Shown here in pieces: positions 17,747 through 26,281 of a DNA stretch of 64,000 nucleotides. The stretch is from Rudanella lutea DSM 19387. GTDB lineage: Bacteria > Bacteroidota > Bacteroidia > Cytophagales > Spirosomataceae. Each line of letters starts with the position of its first letter. Position 1 is the first letter of the stretch. Location of the stretch: the NCBI RefSeq assembly GCF_000383955.1, contig NZ_KB913013.1:4793694-4857693 (forward strand). Direction: 5' to 3'. The notes under the pieces were generated by a model that was not told where the DNA came from, searched no databases, and was given only the letters and a program-made list of their open reading frames with translations. A program made the translations under genes and the position numbers.

Positions 17747-18107
17747 ATACGCCGTAATCCGGGTGGTGCCGCGTGTCGAACGAGAAGAGTTTCTGAACGT
17801 GGGCGTTATTTTGTACTGCTCAGCCCGGGGCTTTCTACAAACCCGCTACCTCCTCGACCCGCAGCGGCTCGCGGCTTTTTCGGCCACTCTCGACCTCGAC
17901 GAACTGACCCACCGCTTGCAGGCTTTCGAGCGGATTTGTGCAGGTCGGCAAACGGGTGGGCCAATCGGTCAGTTGGCTACGGCCGCCCGGTTTCGATGGC
18001 TCACGGCCGCCCGCAGCACCATTGTGCAAACTTCTCCTGTACACCCCGGTCTCTGCACCGACCCCGACCAAACGCTGGAACGTTTGTTTGAGAAGTTGGT
18101 GAAATAG
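17724..18107 (+). CDS. DUF3037 domain-containing protein
   Basis: A 127-residue protein beginning MPENLLFEYAVIRVVPRVER, with the E-x-x-NVGVILYC segment typical of DUF3037. ATG 17724 is chosen, which overlaps the HipA-like gene by 23 bases; an upstream TTG in frame is less likely. There is no signal peptide or membrane segment. The conserved pairing with the HipA-like kinase suggests that it acts as partner or substrate of the kinase, which is inference. A purine/pyrimidine-rich palindrome starts immediately after the stop. Confidence 0.8.
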   Translation: MPENLLFEYAVIRVVPRVEREEFLNVGVILYCSARGFLQTRYLLDPQRLAAFSATLDLDELTHRLQAFERICAGRQTGGPIGQLATAARFRWLTAARSTIVQTSPVHPGLCTDPDQTLERLFEKLVK

Positions 18108-18215
18108 GGAGGAAAGGGAAAAAGGAGAAAGGAGGCTGACGCAACGTTGCGCCGGAATCCCCCTCCTCCCTTTCCTCCTTTTTTCCCTTATCCCCTTTTT
18201 TCCTTCTCCCTCTTT
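18108..18215. repeat. Purine/pyrimidine palindrome with CGCAACGTTGCG core (copy 1)
   Basis: Starts one base after the DUF3037 stop. The left arm (18108-18134) is made of GGA/GGGA/AAA words, the core CGCAACGTTGCG at 18140-18151 is a perfect 12-bp palindrome, and the right arm (from about 18157) is made of the complementary CCT/TCC/TTT words. A second copy with the same core and same flanking words lies at 19407-19503, on the other side of the ThiF/MoeB gene. Confidence 0.75.
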
Positions 18216-18293
18216 TAAATTTTCCGGTTATCCCATAAACTAAATACCCCTCAAAAAGCGTATTTTAGCGTAACAGCCTCACCTAAAATTACT

Positions 18294-19406
18294 ATGCTAC
18301 TACCTGCTGAATACAAACGGTATCAAAAGCACCTGAACCTGCCGGAGGTAGGTGTTGAGGGGCAACTTAAGCTCAAAAGTGCCTCGGTTCTTGTCGTAGG
18401 GGCAGGTGGGTTGGGGTGTCCGGTGCTGCTTTATCTGACGGCGGCCGGCGTGGGCACCATCGGCGTGGTCGATCCTGACGTGGTGGATATTAGCAATCTG
18501 CAACGGCAGGTGTTGTACACCACCAACGAGCTGGGTAAACCCAAAGCCAAGGCCGCTGTGGCGCATCTGCAAAAGCTCAATCCCGAGATTACGTTCGATA
18601 CGTATTCGCTCGCGTTTGATAGCGACAACGCCCGCGCCATTGCCGAAGGCTACGACATTGTGGTCGACTGCACCGACAATTTTAAGACCCGTTATCTGAT
18701 CAACGATGCGTGCGTCACGCTCGGTAAGCCGTTTGTGTACGGGGCTATTCACCGGTTTGAGGGGCAGGTGGCGGTGCTCAACCATCAGGGGGGGGCTACA
18801 TACCGGTGTCTGTTTCCGGAGTTTCCGAACGAGATGGAGATTCCGAACTGCAACGACACGGGCGTGCTTGGTGTGTTGCCGGGGGTAATCGGCACGTATC
18901 AGGCTACTGAAGTAATCAAGATGCTGACGGGCCTGGGCGAGCCTCTGAGCGGGCATCTGCTCATGGTCGATTTGTTGGCCATGTCGTTTCAGAAAATCCG
19001 GGTGAAGCGCCGGACCGATGCCGAAACCCTCGCGCAGGCTGGCCTTAGCTCAGGATACAAACCGGCTAAATCGGCTGCAAACGGTCCGCAAAAAATAGCC
19101 CCGCAGGAGCTGGCTAACCGATTGGCGGCTGGGGAAGATATTTTCCTGCTCGACGTGCGCGAGCGTCCTGAATTTGACATTTGCCACCTCGAAGGGGCCG
19201 TGCTGATTCCGGTCGGGGTAATCCCAAACAACGGGAAGCGCATCCCGACCGATAAACCGGTGGTGGTCTACTGCCATCACGGCATCCGTTCGGCCAACGT
19301 AGCCAATTACCTGCACACCCAATTCGGGTTGACCAACCTCTACAACCTCGACGGGGGTATTCACGCCTGGGCGCGCGAAGTCGAACCCGAAATGGAGGTG
19401 TATTGA
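18294..19406 (+). CDS. ThiF/MoeB/HesA family adenylyltransferase with C-terminal rhodanese domain
   Basis: A 370-residue two-domain protein. The N-terminal E1-like domain has the nucleotide-binding GAGGLG at 36-41, NLQRQ at 67-71, CTDN at 125-128 and Cys185 in IPNCNDTGV as the thioester-type cysteine. The C-terminal rhodanese domain (about 265-370) has the active-site loop CHHGIRS with Cys326. The layout equals MoeZ/UBA4-type enzymes that adenylate a ubiquitin-like carrier (MoaD or ThiS) and supply sulfur for molybdopterin, thiamine or thiolated products. No carrier or other cofactor genes lie nearby, so the pathway is not determined. It is flanked on both sides by copies of one palindromic repeat. 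Confidence 0.88.
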   Translation: MLLPAEYKRYQKHLNLPEVGVEGQLKLKSASVLVVGAGGLGCPVLLYLTAAGVGTIGVVDPDVVDISNLQRQVLYTTNELGKPKAKAAVAHLQKLNPEITFDTYSLAFDSDNARAIAEGYDIVVDCTDNFKTRYLINDACVTLGKPFVYGAIHRFEGQVAVLNHQGGATYRCLFPEFPNEMEIPNCNDTGVLGVLPGVIGTYQATEVIKMLTGLGEPLSGHLLMVDLLAMSFQKIRVKRRTDAETLAQAGLSSGYKPAKSAANGPQKIAPQELANRLAAGEDIFLLDVRERPEFDICHLEGAVLIPVGVIPNNGKRIPTDKPVVVYCHHGIRSANVANYLHTQFGLTNLYNLDGGIHAWAREVEPEMEVY

Positions 19407-19503
19407 AAAAGGAGAAAGGAGGAAAGGGAGAAGGGAGAAAGGAAAAAAGGAGGCTAACGCAACGTTGCGCTGGAACCCCTTTTCTCCTTTCTCCCTTTTT
19501 TCC
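19407..19503. repeat. Purine/pyrimidine palindrome with CGCAACGTTGCG core (copy 2)
   Basis: The left arm of GGA/GAAA words begins right after the ThiF/MoeB stop; the perfect core is at 19458-19469; the right arm of TCC/CTTT words runs into the stop of the convergent dipeptidase gene. Around the core, both copies share about 29 bases with three or four differences. The location between convergent genes suggests a terminator role as well. Confidence 0.75.
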
Positions 19504-20202
19504 CTATTCCACAATCCGGAACTGCATCATGGCTTTTTGGCGGGAGAGGGCGTTGAAGTGCCACCATTCGTACTCGATGGACGAGAAACCCGCCTGCCGC
19601 ATTACGGATCGGAGTAGTTTGCGGTTGGCCACCTGTTGCTTGGTTAGCTTGCCTTCGCGCAACAGCCGCTCCTCGTCGGAGGGGTAGGCCAACACGCCGA
19701 AATAGTCGTACGGAGTACCCATGTCGAGTGGCACGTAATCGTTGCCTTGTACGCGGGCGATGGTCAGGTCAACAGCACAACCGTAGTTGTGAATGGAGCC
19801 CTCGCGGGGGTCGGCTACGTATTTCCGGCGTACATTTTCGGGATACTGTGGCAGGGCGTTCCAGAGCTTCCACTGGGCCGCCCGCGGGCGGGCGGCATCG
19901 TACACAAGCAGGCGTAGCTCGGGTTGTTGCTGCTTCAGGAGGGCGTTGGCTTTGGCTAATTTCTGGGCGGCCATAGGTTGCATGTAAGCGCGGGTAAGGT
20001 CGCCGTACACGTCTTTTTTGACAAAATTGTCTGTCGTCGAATATTTCAACTCAACCAGCAGCGATGGGTCAACCGTTTGGATATTCACAAGCCGTTGTGC
20101 CTGCATGGAGGCTTCGAGGCCCTGAGCGTTGGTAATGAGCGAAAGCGTGAATGCCTGAATGAGTGAATAGAAAAATATAGCCAGCCGGACTCTGTTTTGC
20201 AT
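19504..20202 (-). CDS. VanX-like D-alanyl-D-alanine dipeptidase (M15 family)
   Basis: A 232-residue exported zinc peptidase with an N-terminal signal (hydrophobic to about residue 27). Motifs match family M15D: Arg105 in YDAARPR, zinc ligands His138 and Asp145 in SIHNYGCAVD, catalytic Glu212 and third zinc ligand His215 in EYEWWHF. The enzyme cleaves D-Ala-D-Ala. Outside vancomycin operons such proteins recycle cell-wall dipeptides, which is the likelier role here because no VanA/VanH genes are present. ATG 20202 is the start; the frame upstream has only a TTG. Confidence 0.88.
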   Translation of the reverse strand: MQNRVRLAIFFYSLIQAFTLSLITNAQGLEASMQAQRLVNIQTVDPSLLVELKYSTTDNFVKKDVYGDLTRAYMQPMAAQKLAKANALLKQQQPELRLLVYDAARPRAAQWKLWNALPQYPENVRRKYVADPREGSIHNYGCAVDLTIARVQGNDYVPLDMGTPYDYFGVLAYPSDEERLLREGKLTKQQVANRKLLRSVMRQAGFSSIEYEWWHFNALSRQKAMMQFRIVE

Positions 20203-20344
20203 ACCCAAATACGATTGTTTTGTGAAGCTGATGCCGTAAACTTACAGCATTTCTCGCGGGCGGCCGTGAATATGTGAGCTGGTGGCCGTAATCAAATTGG
20301 TAGAGCCTCGTTCGCTCTTTCACTCTTTCACTGAATCAATAGGG

Positions 20345-21580
20345 ATGGCTTTAAATTACATCTGGGTTGCGTTTTTTCTGATTGCATTTTTGGTGGCTCT
20401 GGTCAAGCTACTGGTTTTTGGCGATACCGAGATTTTCAAGACCATCGTAGAGGGGTTGTTCGATTCGTCGAAAGTAGCTGTGATGGACATTGCCCTGCCT
20501 TTAGCGGGGGTTATGACGTTTTTTCTGGGGCTGCTCAACATTGCCGAGAAAATTGGCGCCATCAACGCCATCGCCCGCGTCATTGGGCCATTTTTCAACA
20601 AACTCTTCCCGGAAGTGCCCAAAGATCACCCCGCCAACGGGCAGATGATCATGAACTTTTCGGCCAATATGCTCGGGCTCGACAATGCCGCTACGCCCTT
20701 CGGCCTGAAAGCCATGCAGAGTTTGCAGGAGCTAAACCCCGTGAAAGACACCGCCAGCAACGCCCAGATTATGTTTCTGGTGCTGCATACGTCGGGCCTC
20801 ACCATTATTCCGCTGAGTATCATGGCCCAACGGGCTATTCTGGGGGCCGCCGACCCGTCGGATATTTTTATTCCCTGCCTCATTGGCACCTACGTAACTA
20901 CCGTGGTGAGTATCCTGATTGTGGGTATCAAACAGCGGCTCAACCTGCTCAATAGCACCGTACTGGGTGGTATTGGTGGCCTTACGGCCTTTTTGGGCTT
21001 GGCGCTTTGGTACCTGTCAGGTCTGCCCAAAGAGCAAATCGAGCAGGTATCGAAAGTGGTGGGTAACGTCCTGTTGCTGAGTATTATCGTGACGTTTCTG
21101 GCGGGTGCCATCCGGAAGAAAATTGATGTTTTCGATACGTTCATCGAAGGGGCCAAAGCCGGTTTCGAAACTTCGGTGCGCATTATTCCGTATTTGGTGG
21201 GTATGCTGGTGGCCATTGGCGCGTTTCGGAATGCGGGCGCGATGGATTACCTCGTGAGCGGCCTTAAATACGTGATTGGGCTGACGGGCGTAAACACCGA
21301 TTTTACGGATGCCCTACCCGTTGCCCTCATGAAACCCCTGAGTGGGTCGGGCGCGCGGGCCCTCATGATTGATGCCATGAAACAGTTCGGGCCCGACTCG
21401 TTTGTGGGGCGGCTCGTCTGTATCTTTCAGGGATCGGCCGATACCACCTTCTACATTGTTGCCCTGTACTTCGGGTCGGTAGGGATAAAAAAGACACGCT
21501 ACGCCATTGTAGCGGGCCTTATTGCCGACTTTGTGGGCGTATTGGCGGGAATCGGGCTCGGGTACTTATTCTTTCACTAA
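20345..21580 (+). CDS. Nucleoside-recognition (Gate) domain membrane protein, SpmA/SpmB-like fusion
   Basis: A 411-residue membrane protein with about ten hydrophobic segments and two tandem Gate-type halves: the first carries LPLAGVMTFFLGLLNIAEKIG and NMLGLDNAATPFGLKAM, the second VRIIPYLVGMLVAIGAFRNAGAMD and PLSGSGARALMIDAM. This equals spore maturation proteins SpmA and SpmB joined in one chain. In non-sporulating Bacteroidota the role is unknown; the domain also occurs in nucleoside transporters and FeoB. ATG 20345 places the first membrane segment at the N-terminus; a GTG 21 codons upstream is the alternative. Confidence 0.82.
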   Translation: MALNYIWVAFFLIAFLVALVKLLVFGDTEIFKTIVEGLFDSSKVAVMDIALPLAGVMTFFLGLLNIAEKIGAINAIARVIGPFFNKLFPEVPKDHPANGQMIMNFSANMLGLDNAATPFGLKAMQSLQELNPVKDTASNAQIMFLVLHTSGLTIIPLSIMAQRAILGAADPSDIFIPCLIGTYVTTVVSILIVGIKQRLNLLNSTVLGGIGGLTAFLGLALWYLSGLPKEQIEQVSKVVGNVLLLSIIVTFLAGAIRKKIDVFDTFIEGAKAGFETSVRIIPYLVGMLVAIGAFRNAGAMDYLVSGLKYVIGLTGVNTDFTDALPVALMKPLSGSGARALMIDAMKQFGPDSFVGRLVCIFQGSADTTFYIVALYFGSVGIKKTRYAIVAGLIADFVGVLAGIGLGYLFFH

Positions 21581-21683
21581 TCGGGGGGCGTTGACCCGTC
21601 TGCCTGAACGTTCTGCCGCTGGCTGGGTTATGGAGTTGGAGCAATACCCAACAGAACGCCGGGTAGACTAATCAACTTACAGG

Positions 21684-21866
21684 ATGAATATTAATCAGGT
21701 TCGCGAACAACTACACCGCCTGATCGATGAGGTGGACGATATCTATGTATTGAATGGGCTGTACCGAAATCTCGTGGCCGACAAGCGTCAGCGCGAGGAA
21801 TACGAGCGGGATCAGGCCGAAAAAGCAGAGCGGAGCAAAACCCGATCTGCACGTCGAAAAGATTGA
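21684..21866 (+). CDS. Small hypothetical protein
   Basis: A 60-residue, highly charged, helical protein (MNINQVREQLHRLIDEV..., lysine/arginine-rich C-terminus). The first half resembles short helical dimerisation segments found in small antitoxin-like proteins, but no toxin gene follows, and I do not assign it. The leader (about 21609-21656) can fold on CGTTCTG/CAGAACG. The gene ends 40 bases before a strong hairpin. Confidence 0.5.
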   Translation: MNINQVREQLHRLIDEVDDIYVLNGLYRNLVADKRQREEYERDQAEKAERSKTRSARRKD

Positions 21867-21906
21867 TAATCCGTTTACAAAAAGACCTGCAAGTGACTAT
21901 GCGAAA

Positions 21907-21943
21907 AGCCACTAAACACTTTATGGAAAGGTGTTTAGTGGCT
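21907..21943. terminator. Bidirectional hairpin terminator
   Basis: AGCCACTAAACAC at 21907-21919 pairs perfectly with GTGTTTAGTGGCT at 21931-21943 (13 bp). On the minus strand it is followed by TTTT and ends the DUF4097 transcript; on the plus strand it lies behind the 60-residue gene. Confidence 0.8.
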
Positions 21944-21972
21944 CTGTAGTCTGTAACTCTCAACTCTTGCCT

Positions 21973-23016
21973 TTACTGCTGGTTGAGGTACACGCTGCCC
22001 ATCGAAGCTGAGATTTCGACCCGGGCTCCTCCGCCATTCACGCGCCCTTTGATTCGGTCTTTGTCGGCCTGCCCGTCGAAGTTACGCAGCTCGCCAGACA
22101 CGACTTTGCTGCCCCGAATATCGAGGTCCAGCCCCTTGTTCATGGGAAGTTTCACCCGAACACTGCCCACACTGCCGTCAACCCGTACATACTTGTCAAC
22201 GCGGGTCATTTCGAGTTCGATGCTACCGGCCGAGGTGCTCGTTTCAACGCTGCCGGCAATGTTGCGGAGCCGGACGCTCCCGCCCGAAGTCCCCGTTTTC
22301 AATTCGCCATCAATGTTGTTGCCCTGCACACTACCACCCGACGTCTGCGCTACAATGTTGCCTTTCAGTCCGTTGAGTCGGATGCTGCCGCCCGACGTTT
22401 CGAGCCGAAGCGTACCGTCGGAGTCGGTGGCCTCGATACTGCCGCCTGATGTTTCAAGGGTAATCTGATCGTGGCAGTTGGTAATCTGAATGCTGCCACC
22501 CGAAGTTTCGCCGTTCACCGTACCGCGTACATCGTCGAGCCGAATGCTCCCGCCCGATGTTTCGAGTTTCTGGTTGCCGGTGAGGTGAGCCAACCGAAGG
22601 CTCCCGCCCGATGTTTCGAGGTCGGCCGTGGTGTTGCGTGGGGTGTAAAACTTAAAGCCGATGCTCAGGGCGCGTTTCCAATCACTGCGGTCATTTTTGC
22701 GCCGGGCCGTGGCAATCACGGTTTTCCCTTCCTGCCGAATGCTAATCTCGTAATCTTCGAGCCGTTTCTGTATTTCGTCCTGACTGAGGGTTTCGCGCCC
22801 GTTCCAGTTGTTGGGCCGCACGTACATTTCGACTTTGGTTTCGTTGCCCGAACCACCTTCTACCGTCAGACTACCGCCCGAGGTGCGGGCCTGCACAGCG
22901 TTGATTCCCGAGAATGTTTTGGTTTGAAACGGCTTGAGGTCGTCGGTCGATTGGGCCTGGGTGAATGTTGTGGTCAGAAGGCCGAGGGCAAGGAGTGGAC
23001 CTAGAAAGGTTTTCAT
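21973..23016 (-). CDS. DUF4097-type exported repeat protein with TSGGS ladder
   Basis: A 347-residue protein with a signal peptide (MKTFLGPLLALGLLTTTF, cleavage after TQAQ). TSGGS begins at residues 45, 135, 153, 171, 189, 207, 225 and 243, with TSAGS at 261: from 135 on the spacing is exactly 18 residues. Each unit pairs TSGGSI/V-x-L with a short turn, as expected for a right-handed beta-solenoid of the DUF4097 adhesin-like family. The function is not known; such proteins are surface-exposed or periplasmic. ATG 23016 is chosen because it starts the signal peptide; the frame extends 17 codons upstream. No enzymatic motif is visible. Confidence 0.82.
   Translation of the reverse strand: MKTFLGPLLALGLLTTTFTQAQSTDDLKPFQTKTFSGINAVQARTSGGSLTVEGGSGNETKVEMYVRPNNWNGRETLSQDEIQKRLEDYEISIRQEGKTVIATARRKNDRSDWKRALSIGFKFYTPRNTTADLETSGGSLRLAHLTGNQKLETSGGSIRLDDVRGTVNGETSGGSIQITNCHDQITLETSGGSIEATDSDGTLRLETSGGSIRLNGLKGNIVAQTSGGSVQGNNIDGELKTGTSGGSVRLRNIAGSVETSTSAGSIELEMTRVDKYVRVDGSVGSVRVKLPMNKGLDLDIRGSKVVSGELRNFDGQADKDRIKGRVNGGGARVEISASMGSVYLNQQ
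22183..22614 (-). repeat. Eight tandem 54-bp coding repeats (18-residue TSGGS units)
   Basis: Within the DUF4097 gene, residues 135-278 form eight units with identical length. The DNA of the conserved core (coding for TSGGS) is similar but not identical between units, while the rest of each unit has diverged, so this is an old, length-constrained repeat rather than a recent expansion. Confidence 0.75.
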
Positions 23017-23118
23017 GGTTTTGACGATGTTTACGGAAAGATGCACTCGGCCGCGCAGAAGTTGCACCGGTGCGGGCCAGTTTTTTAGTATTTGGCCTTA
23101 TTCCGAAAGCGTCGGCGA

Positions 23119-25377
23119 TCAGGCCGGGAGCCAAATCGTAAATACCGAGCCTTTGCCGAGTTCGCTCGTTGCCCGAATGGCGCCGTTATGATTTTCGACT
23201 ACTCGGCGGCAAATCGCCAGGCCGACACCTGTACCCACAAATTTGGCTTTGCTGTGGAGTCGCTGGAAAACCTGGAAAATGCGTTCGGCGTACTGTTTCT
23301 CGAAGCCAATGCCGTTGTCCTGCACCGAAATCTGCCAATACTGTCCGTTGGGGTTCAGGTCGGCGGGCAGGCTGTCGGGGTCGGCAGGCTGGCAACTGAC
23401 TAAAACGTGAGGAGACAGATCACTCTGCTGAAATTTCAGGGCGTTGCTGACCAGGTTACTAAACAGTTGTTGCATTTGTAACGCTGACCCCTGAACAGTG
23501 GGCAACTGCTCTACCTGAATATTGGCCCCTGAATCGCGGATGAGTAAGTCCAGATCGTTCAGCACGTCGGTCATCACCAGATTCAGATTAATCGGTTCAA
23601 ACTGGTCTTTCAGGGTCGAGATGCGCGAGTAATCAAGCAGGTCCCGAATCAACATCGACATCCGCCGGGCCGACTGCTGCATCCGTTGCACCAGATCTAC
23701 GGCGTTGGTGTCCAGTGAATTGTGGTGTCGCTCGGTGAGTAAGTCGCCGAAGGCCATAATCTTGCGCAGGGGCTCCTGCAAATCGTGCGAGGCTACGTAG
23801 GCAAACTGTTGCAGGCTCTCGTTGGAGCGTTTCAACTCCTGAATCACAATCTCCAGTTGCTGGCGCGACCGCCGGACTTCGGAGATGTCGATAAACGAAA
23901 TCACCACGCCGTCGCCCAGCTTACCGGTTGCCATCAGAAACGTTTGCGGGCCGTAGGTAAACTCAACGGTTTCGGGTTGTCCGGTTTCTACGACCCGGCA
24001 GTATCGGGCAAAATCGGCCTCATAGGTGGGGTTGGGTACCTGGCTAAAGGGCTTGGTTAGAATGGTTTCTGTCAATGGTCCCCAGATTTCGCGCGCGAGT
24101 CGATTCCCGCGCACTGTCCGAAAATCCACAATCTTGCCGTCCGAATCCCGAATGGCTTCGTGCAGCGAAAGAGCCGTTTGCGAATTATCGAGGATAGCTT
24201 CGAGCTGATTGGCCAGAATTTCCTGATCGACCTCGGCCTGCTTGATAGCCGACACATCGAGAAACGTGAACAGAACTCCGTCGCCATGCTTAATAAACGA
24301 ACCTTCAAACCAGCCGCGTGTTCCGAAATGGTTATATTCGAACGAATACCGTTGGCTTTCACCGGTTTGGGTGACGGTGTAAAACGTATCAAAAAGGGGT
24401 ATCGTCTGCCAGTTCGGAAACAGCGTGCTGATTAGCTGTCCGGCCATATCGGCTACGGTACGCCCAACGAGCCCGGCGTTGAACGAGTTGGTCAGCAAAT
24501 ACCGGAAATCTACAATGTCGTCTGTTTCGTCCCGAATGGCTTCGGCCAGAATAATACCCACCGGCGAGTGATCGATCACGCGCTGAAGCAGTTCGGTCTG
24601 GTGTTTTCGCTGTTGTTCGGCCTCCCAGCTTTCGGGCTTATCCTGAATGGTGAGCACAATTCCATCGCCCCACTTCACAACCGATACATCAAAATATCCC
24701 GACAGTCCATCGTACTGGTACGGTATATCGAGCCGGGCGGGGGTACCGGTGTCAGCAACCTGCGCATAACGGGCAAATACACCTGTTTCAACCGTGTGCG
24801 GAAAATACTCGAGCATGGTGTGGCCAATCACCTGATGGTCGTCGCGTCGGGTTGTCCGGCGGTTGGTCTCGTTTTGCAGCACGTACCGGAAATCCACAAT
24901 TTCGCCTGCTTCATTTCGGATGGCTTCAAACGCGGCAATCTGGCTCTGCGAGCTGTCGAGTACCGATCGGAGTAGTTCGTTTTGTTTCGCCAGAGTCTGA
25001 TGTTGGGCGTCGGTTCCAGAGGGGGCAATCAGGGTAGTTTGCCGATGTCCACCGACCAGAAAATGAGGGCTGTCGGGTAGCTTTAGAAACGACAGCCGAC
25101 CCGATTCGCCGGGTAGGGTCAGCCACTGTGTCTGAGGTTCAGCCTGGCGTAAGGTATTCAGTATCTGGCGATAGGCGTCAGAGGGGAGGTTGGGGACTAA
25201 CGACGAAAGCGTGGTTGTGTGAGCGGGGGTACCCGGAAGCTTCCAGAGGTGCTGCGCTGCGGGGTTTGCCTCGACCAGAAGCAAGTCGACAAGGAGACCC
25301 TCAGGGCTGGTCAAACCCTGAAACACCCCCAGCGGGCCGGGTGTTAACTCCAGTAAAGCTTTGGTCAGTAAATTCAT
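23119..25377 (-). CDS. PAS-domain sensor histidine kinase
   Basis: A 752-residue protein with no evident membrane segment. An N-terminal PAS-like region is followed by three further PAS-type repeats, each with the similar wording F-x-A-I-R-x-E/D-x-G/D-x-I-V-D-F-R, then a HisKA domain with phosphoacceptor His531 in ASHDLQEPLRK and a HATPase domain (NLVSNALKF as N box, DNGIGFE as G1, GTGVGLAICRR as G2). It should autophosphorylate and signal to a response regulator; none is adjacent, so it is an orphan. The repeated PAS wording indicates internal duplication. The stimulus is unknown. Confidence 0.88.
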   Translation of the reverse strand: MNLLTKALLELTPGPLGVFQGLTSPEGLLVDLLLVEANPAAQHLWKLPGTPAHTTTLSSLVPNLPSDAYRQILNTLRQAEPQTQWLTLPGESGRLSFLKLPDSPHFLVGGHRQTTLIAPSGTDAQHQTLAKQNELLRSVLDSSQSQIAAFEAIRNEAGEIVDFRYVLQNETNRRTTRRDDHQVIGHTMLEYFPHTVETGVFARYAQVADTGTPARLDIPYQYDGLSGYFDVSVVKWGDGIVLTIQDKPESWEAEQQRKHQTELLQRVIDHSPVGIILAEAIRDETDDIVDFRYLLTNSFNAGLVGRTVADMAGQLISTLFPNWQTIPLFDTFYTVTQTGESQRYSFEYNHFGTRGWFEGSFIKHGDGVLFTFLDVSAIKQAEVDQEILANQLEAILDNSQTALSLHEAIRDSDGKIVDFRTVRGNRLAREIWGPLTETILTKPFSQVPNPTYEADFARYCRVVETGQPETVEFTYGPQTFLMATGKLGDGVVISFIDISEVRRSRQQLEIVIQELKRSNESLQQFAYVASHDLQEPLRKIMAFGDLLTERHHNSLDTNAVDLVQRMQQSARRMSMLIRDLLDYSRISTLKDQFEPINLNLVMTDVLNDLDLLIRDSGANIQVEQLPTVQGSALQMQQLFSNLVSNALKFQQSDLSPHVLVSCQPADPDSLPADLNPNGQYWQISVQDNGIGFEKQYAERIFQVFQRLHSKAKFVGTGVGLAICRRVVENHNGAIRATSELGKGSVFTIWLPA

Positions 25378-25510
25378 TCAATTCGTTACGGTAAACCAGA
25401 GGAAGTGTCTGTTCAGACGGTCTAACGAAGATAGAGCTTCCGGCGAACTTCGCCAATGACATGGGCTTGTCTTAAGGTGATTTTAGTGCAGAGCCGGTAT
25501 GGGGTTTCAT

Positions 25511-25540
25511 AAAAAAACACCTCTCGGTTGGGAGAGGTGT
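25511..25540 (-). terminator. Intrinsic terminator of the DUF1080 operon
   Basis: ACACCTCTC at 25517-25525 pairs with GAGAGGTGT at 25532-25540; read on the minus strand the stem is followed by T7. It ends the operon that starts with the VCBS lipoprotein. Confidence 0.88.
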
Positions 25541-25561
25541 CTTGGCAGAGTGTACGTGGAA

Positions 25562-26227
25562 TTAGTCGGGTAGTACCCGAATCATGATGTCTTTAAACAA
25601 CACTTTACTTTTGGGGTCGTGGCCCTGCAAGGCCACCGTACCACTGCTTAGTTTGCGGGTAATATTGGGCTTATTGCTGATGCTGTCGGGCTCGGTGTAC
25701 TGGTTAATGATCTTGTCGTTGATCCGTACCGTAACCATTTTGCCCTGTACCGTGATCTGCTCGGTGTACCACTCATCGTCTTTCACGAACACCTCTTTTA
25801 CGTCCTGAAGGGCATATACACTGCCCGTTTTACGCCAGTCGGTATGGGTTTGGTTTACCTGAATTTCGTAGCCTTTGGCGGGCCAGCCTTTCTCCTGATA
25901 GCCGGTATGAATAAACATGCCGGAGTTGGAGCCGGGCATGGTTTTCACGGTCGCCTTCCACTCGAAATTTTTGAAGGTATGGTTATTGACCGGCCCGTCG
26001 TAAAACAGGTGTGCCCGAGGACCGAATACCACAATCGCGCCGTCCTGTACCGAGAAAGTAGCCGGGTTTTCGGCTACTTTCCAGCCGTCGAGGTTTTTGC
26101 CGTTAAATAAACTCACCCAACCATCGCCTTTTTGGCTGCGGGCGCCTGCGGTCGACGACACGTTGGATTTAGGGGTGGCACAGGCCAGCATCACAGCCGG
26201 GGCCAGAAGGATAAGGAGACGTTTCAT
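25562..26227 (-). CDS. DUF1080 (3-keto-disaccharide hydrolase type) lipoprotein
   Basis: A 221-residue lipoprotein: MKRLLILLAPAVMLACATPK has a lipobox with Cys16. The body starts WVSLFNGKNLDGWKV, the signature of DUF1080, a concanavalin-like jelly roll now linked to hydrolysis of 3-keto-glycosides or binding of glycans. Further typical segments are SNSGMFIHTGYQ and GYEIQV. It is the last gene of a three-gene minus-strand operon (VCBS protein, GH113-like enzyme, this gene; gaps of 31 and 54 bases), divergent from SusC/SusD, which supports a role in saccharide processing at the cell surface or periplasm. Confidence 0.85.
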   Translation of the reverse strand: MKRLLILLAPAVMLACATPKSNVSSTAGARSQKGDGWVSLFNGKNLDGWKVAENPATFSVQDGAIVVFGPRAHLFYDGPVNNHTFKNFEWKATVKTMPGSNSGMFIHTGYQEKGWPAKGYEIQVNQTHTDWRKTGSVYALQDVKEVFVKDDEWYTEQITVQGKMVTVRINDKIINQYTEPDSISNKPNITRKLSSGTVALQGHDPKSKVLFKDIMIRVLPD

Positions 26228-26281
26228 GCGTAGAAAGAACCAGACAAGCGTTTGCGGGTATAAGACAAACGAGGAACTTAT

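Noticed and set aside
19504-20202. Part of a vancomycin-resistance cluster
   Set aside because: Only a VanX-like dipeptidase is present; there are no ligase, dehydrogenase or VanRS genes, so a cell-wall recycling role is likelier.
22183-22614. CRISPR-like regular repeat
   Set aside because: The 54-bp periodicity is coding (TSGGS units of the DUF4097 protein) and the repeats are not identical.
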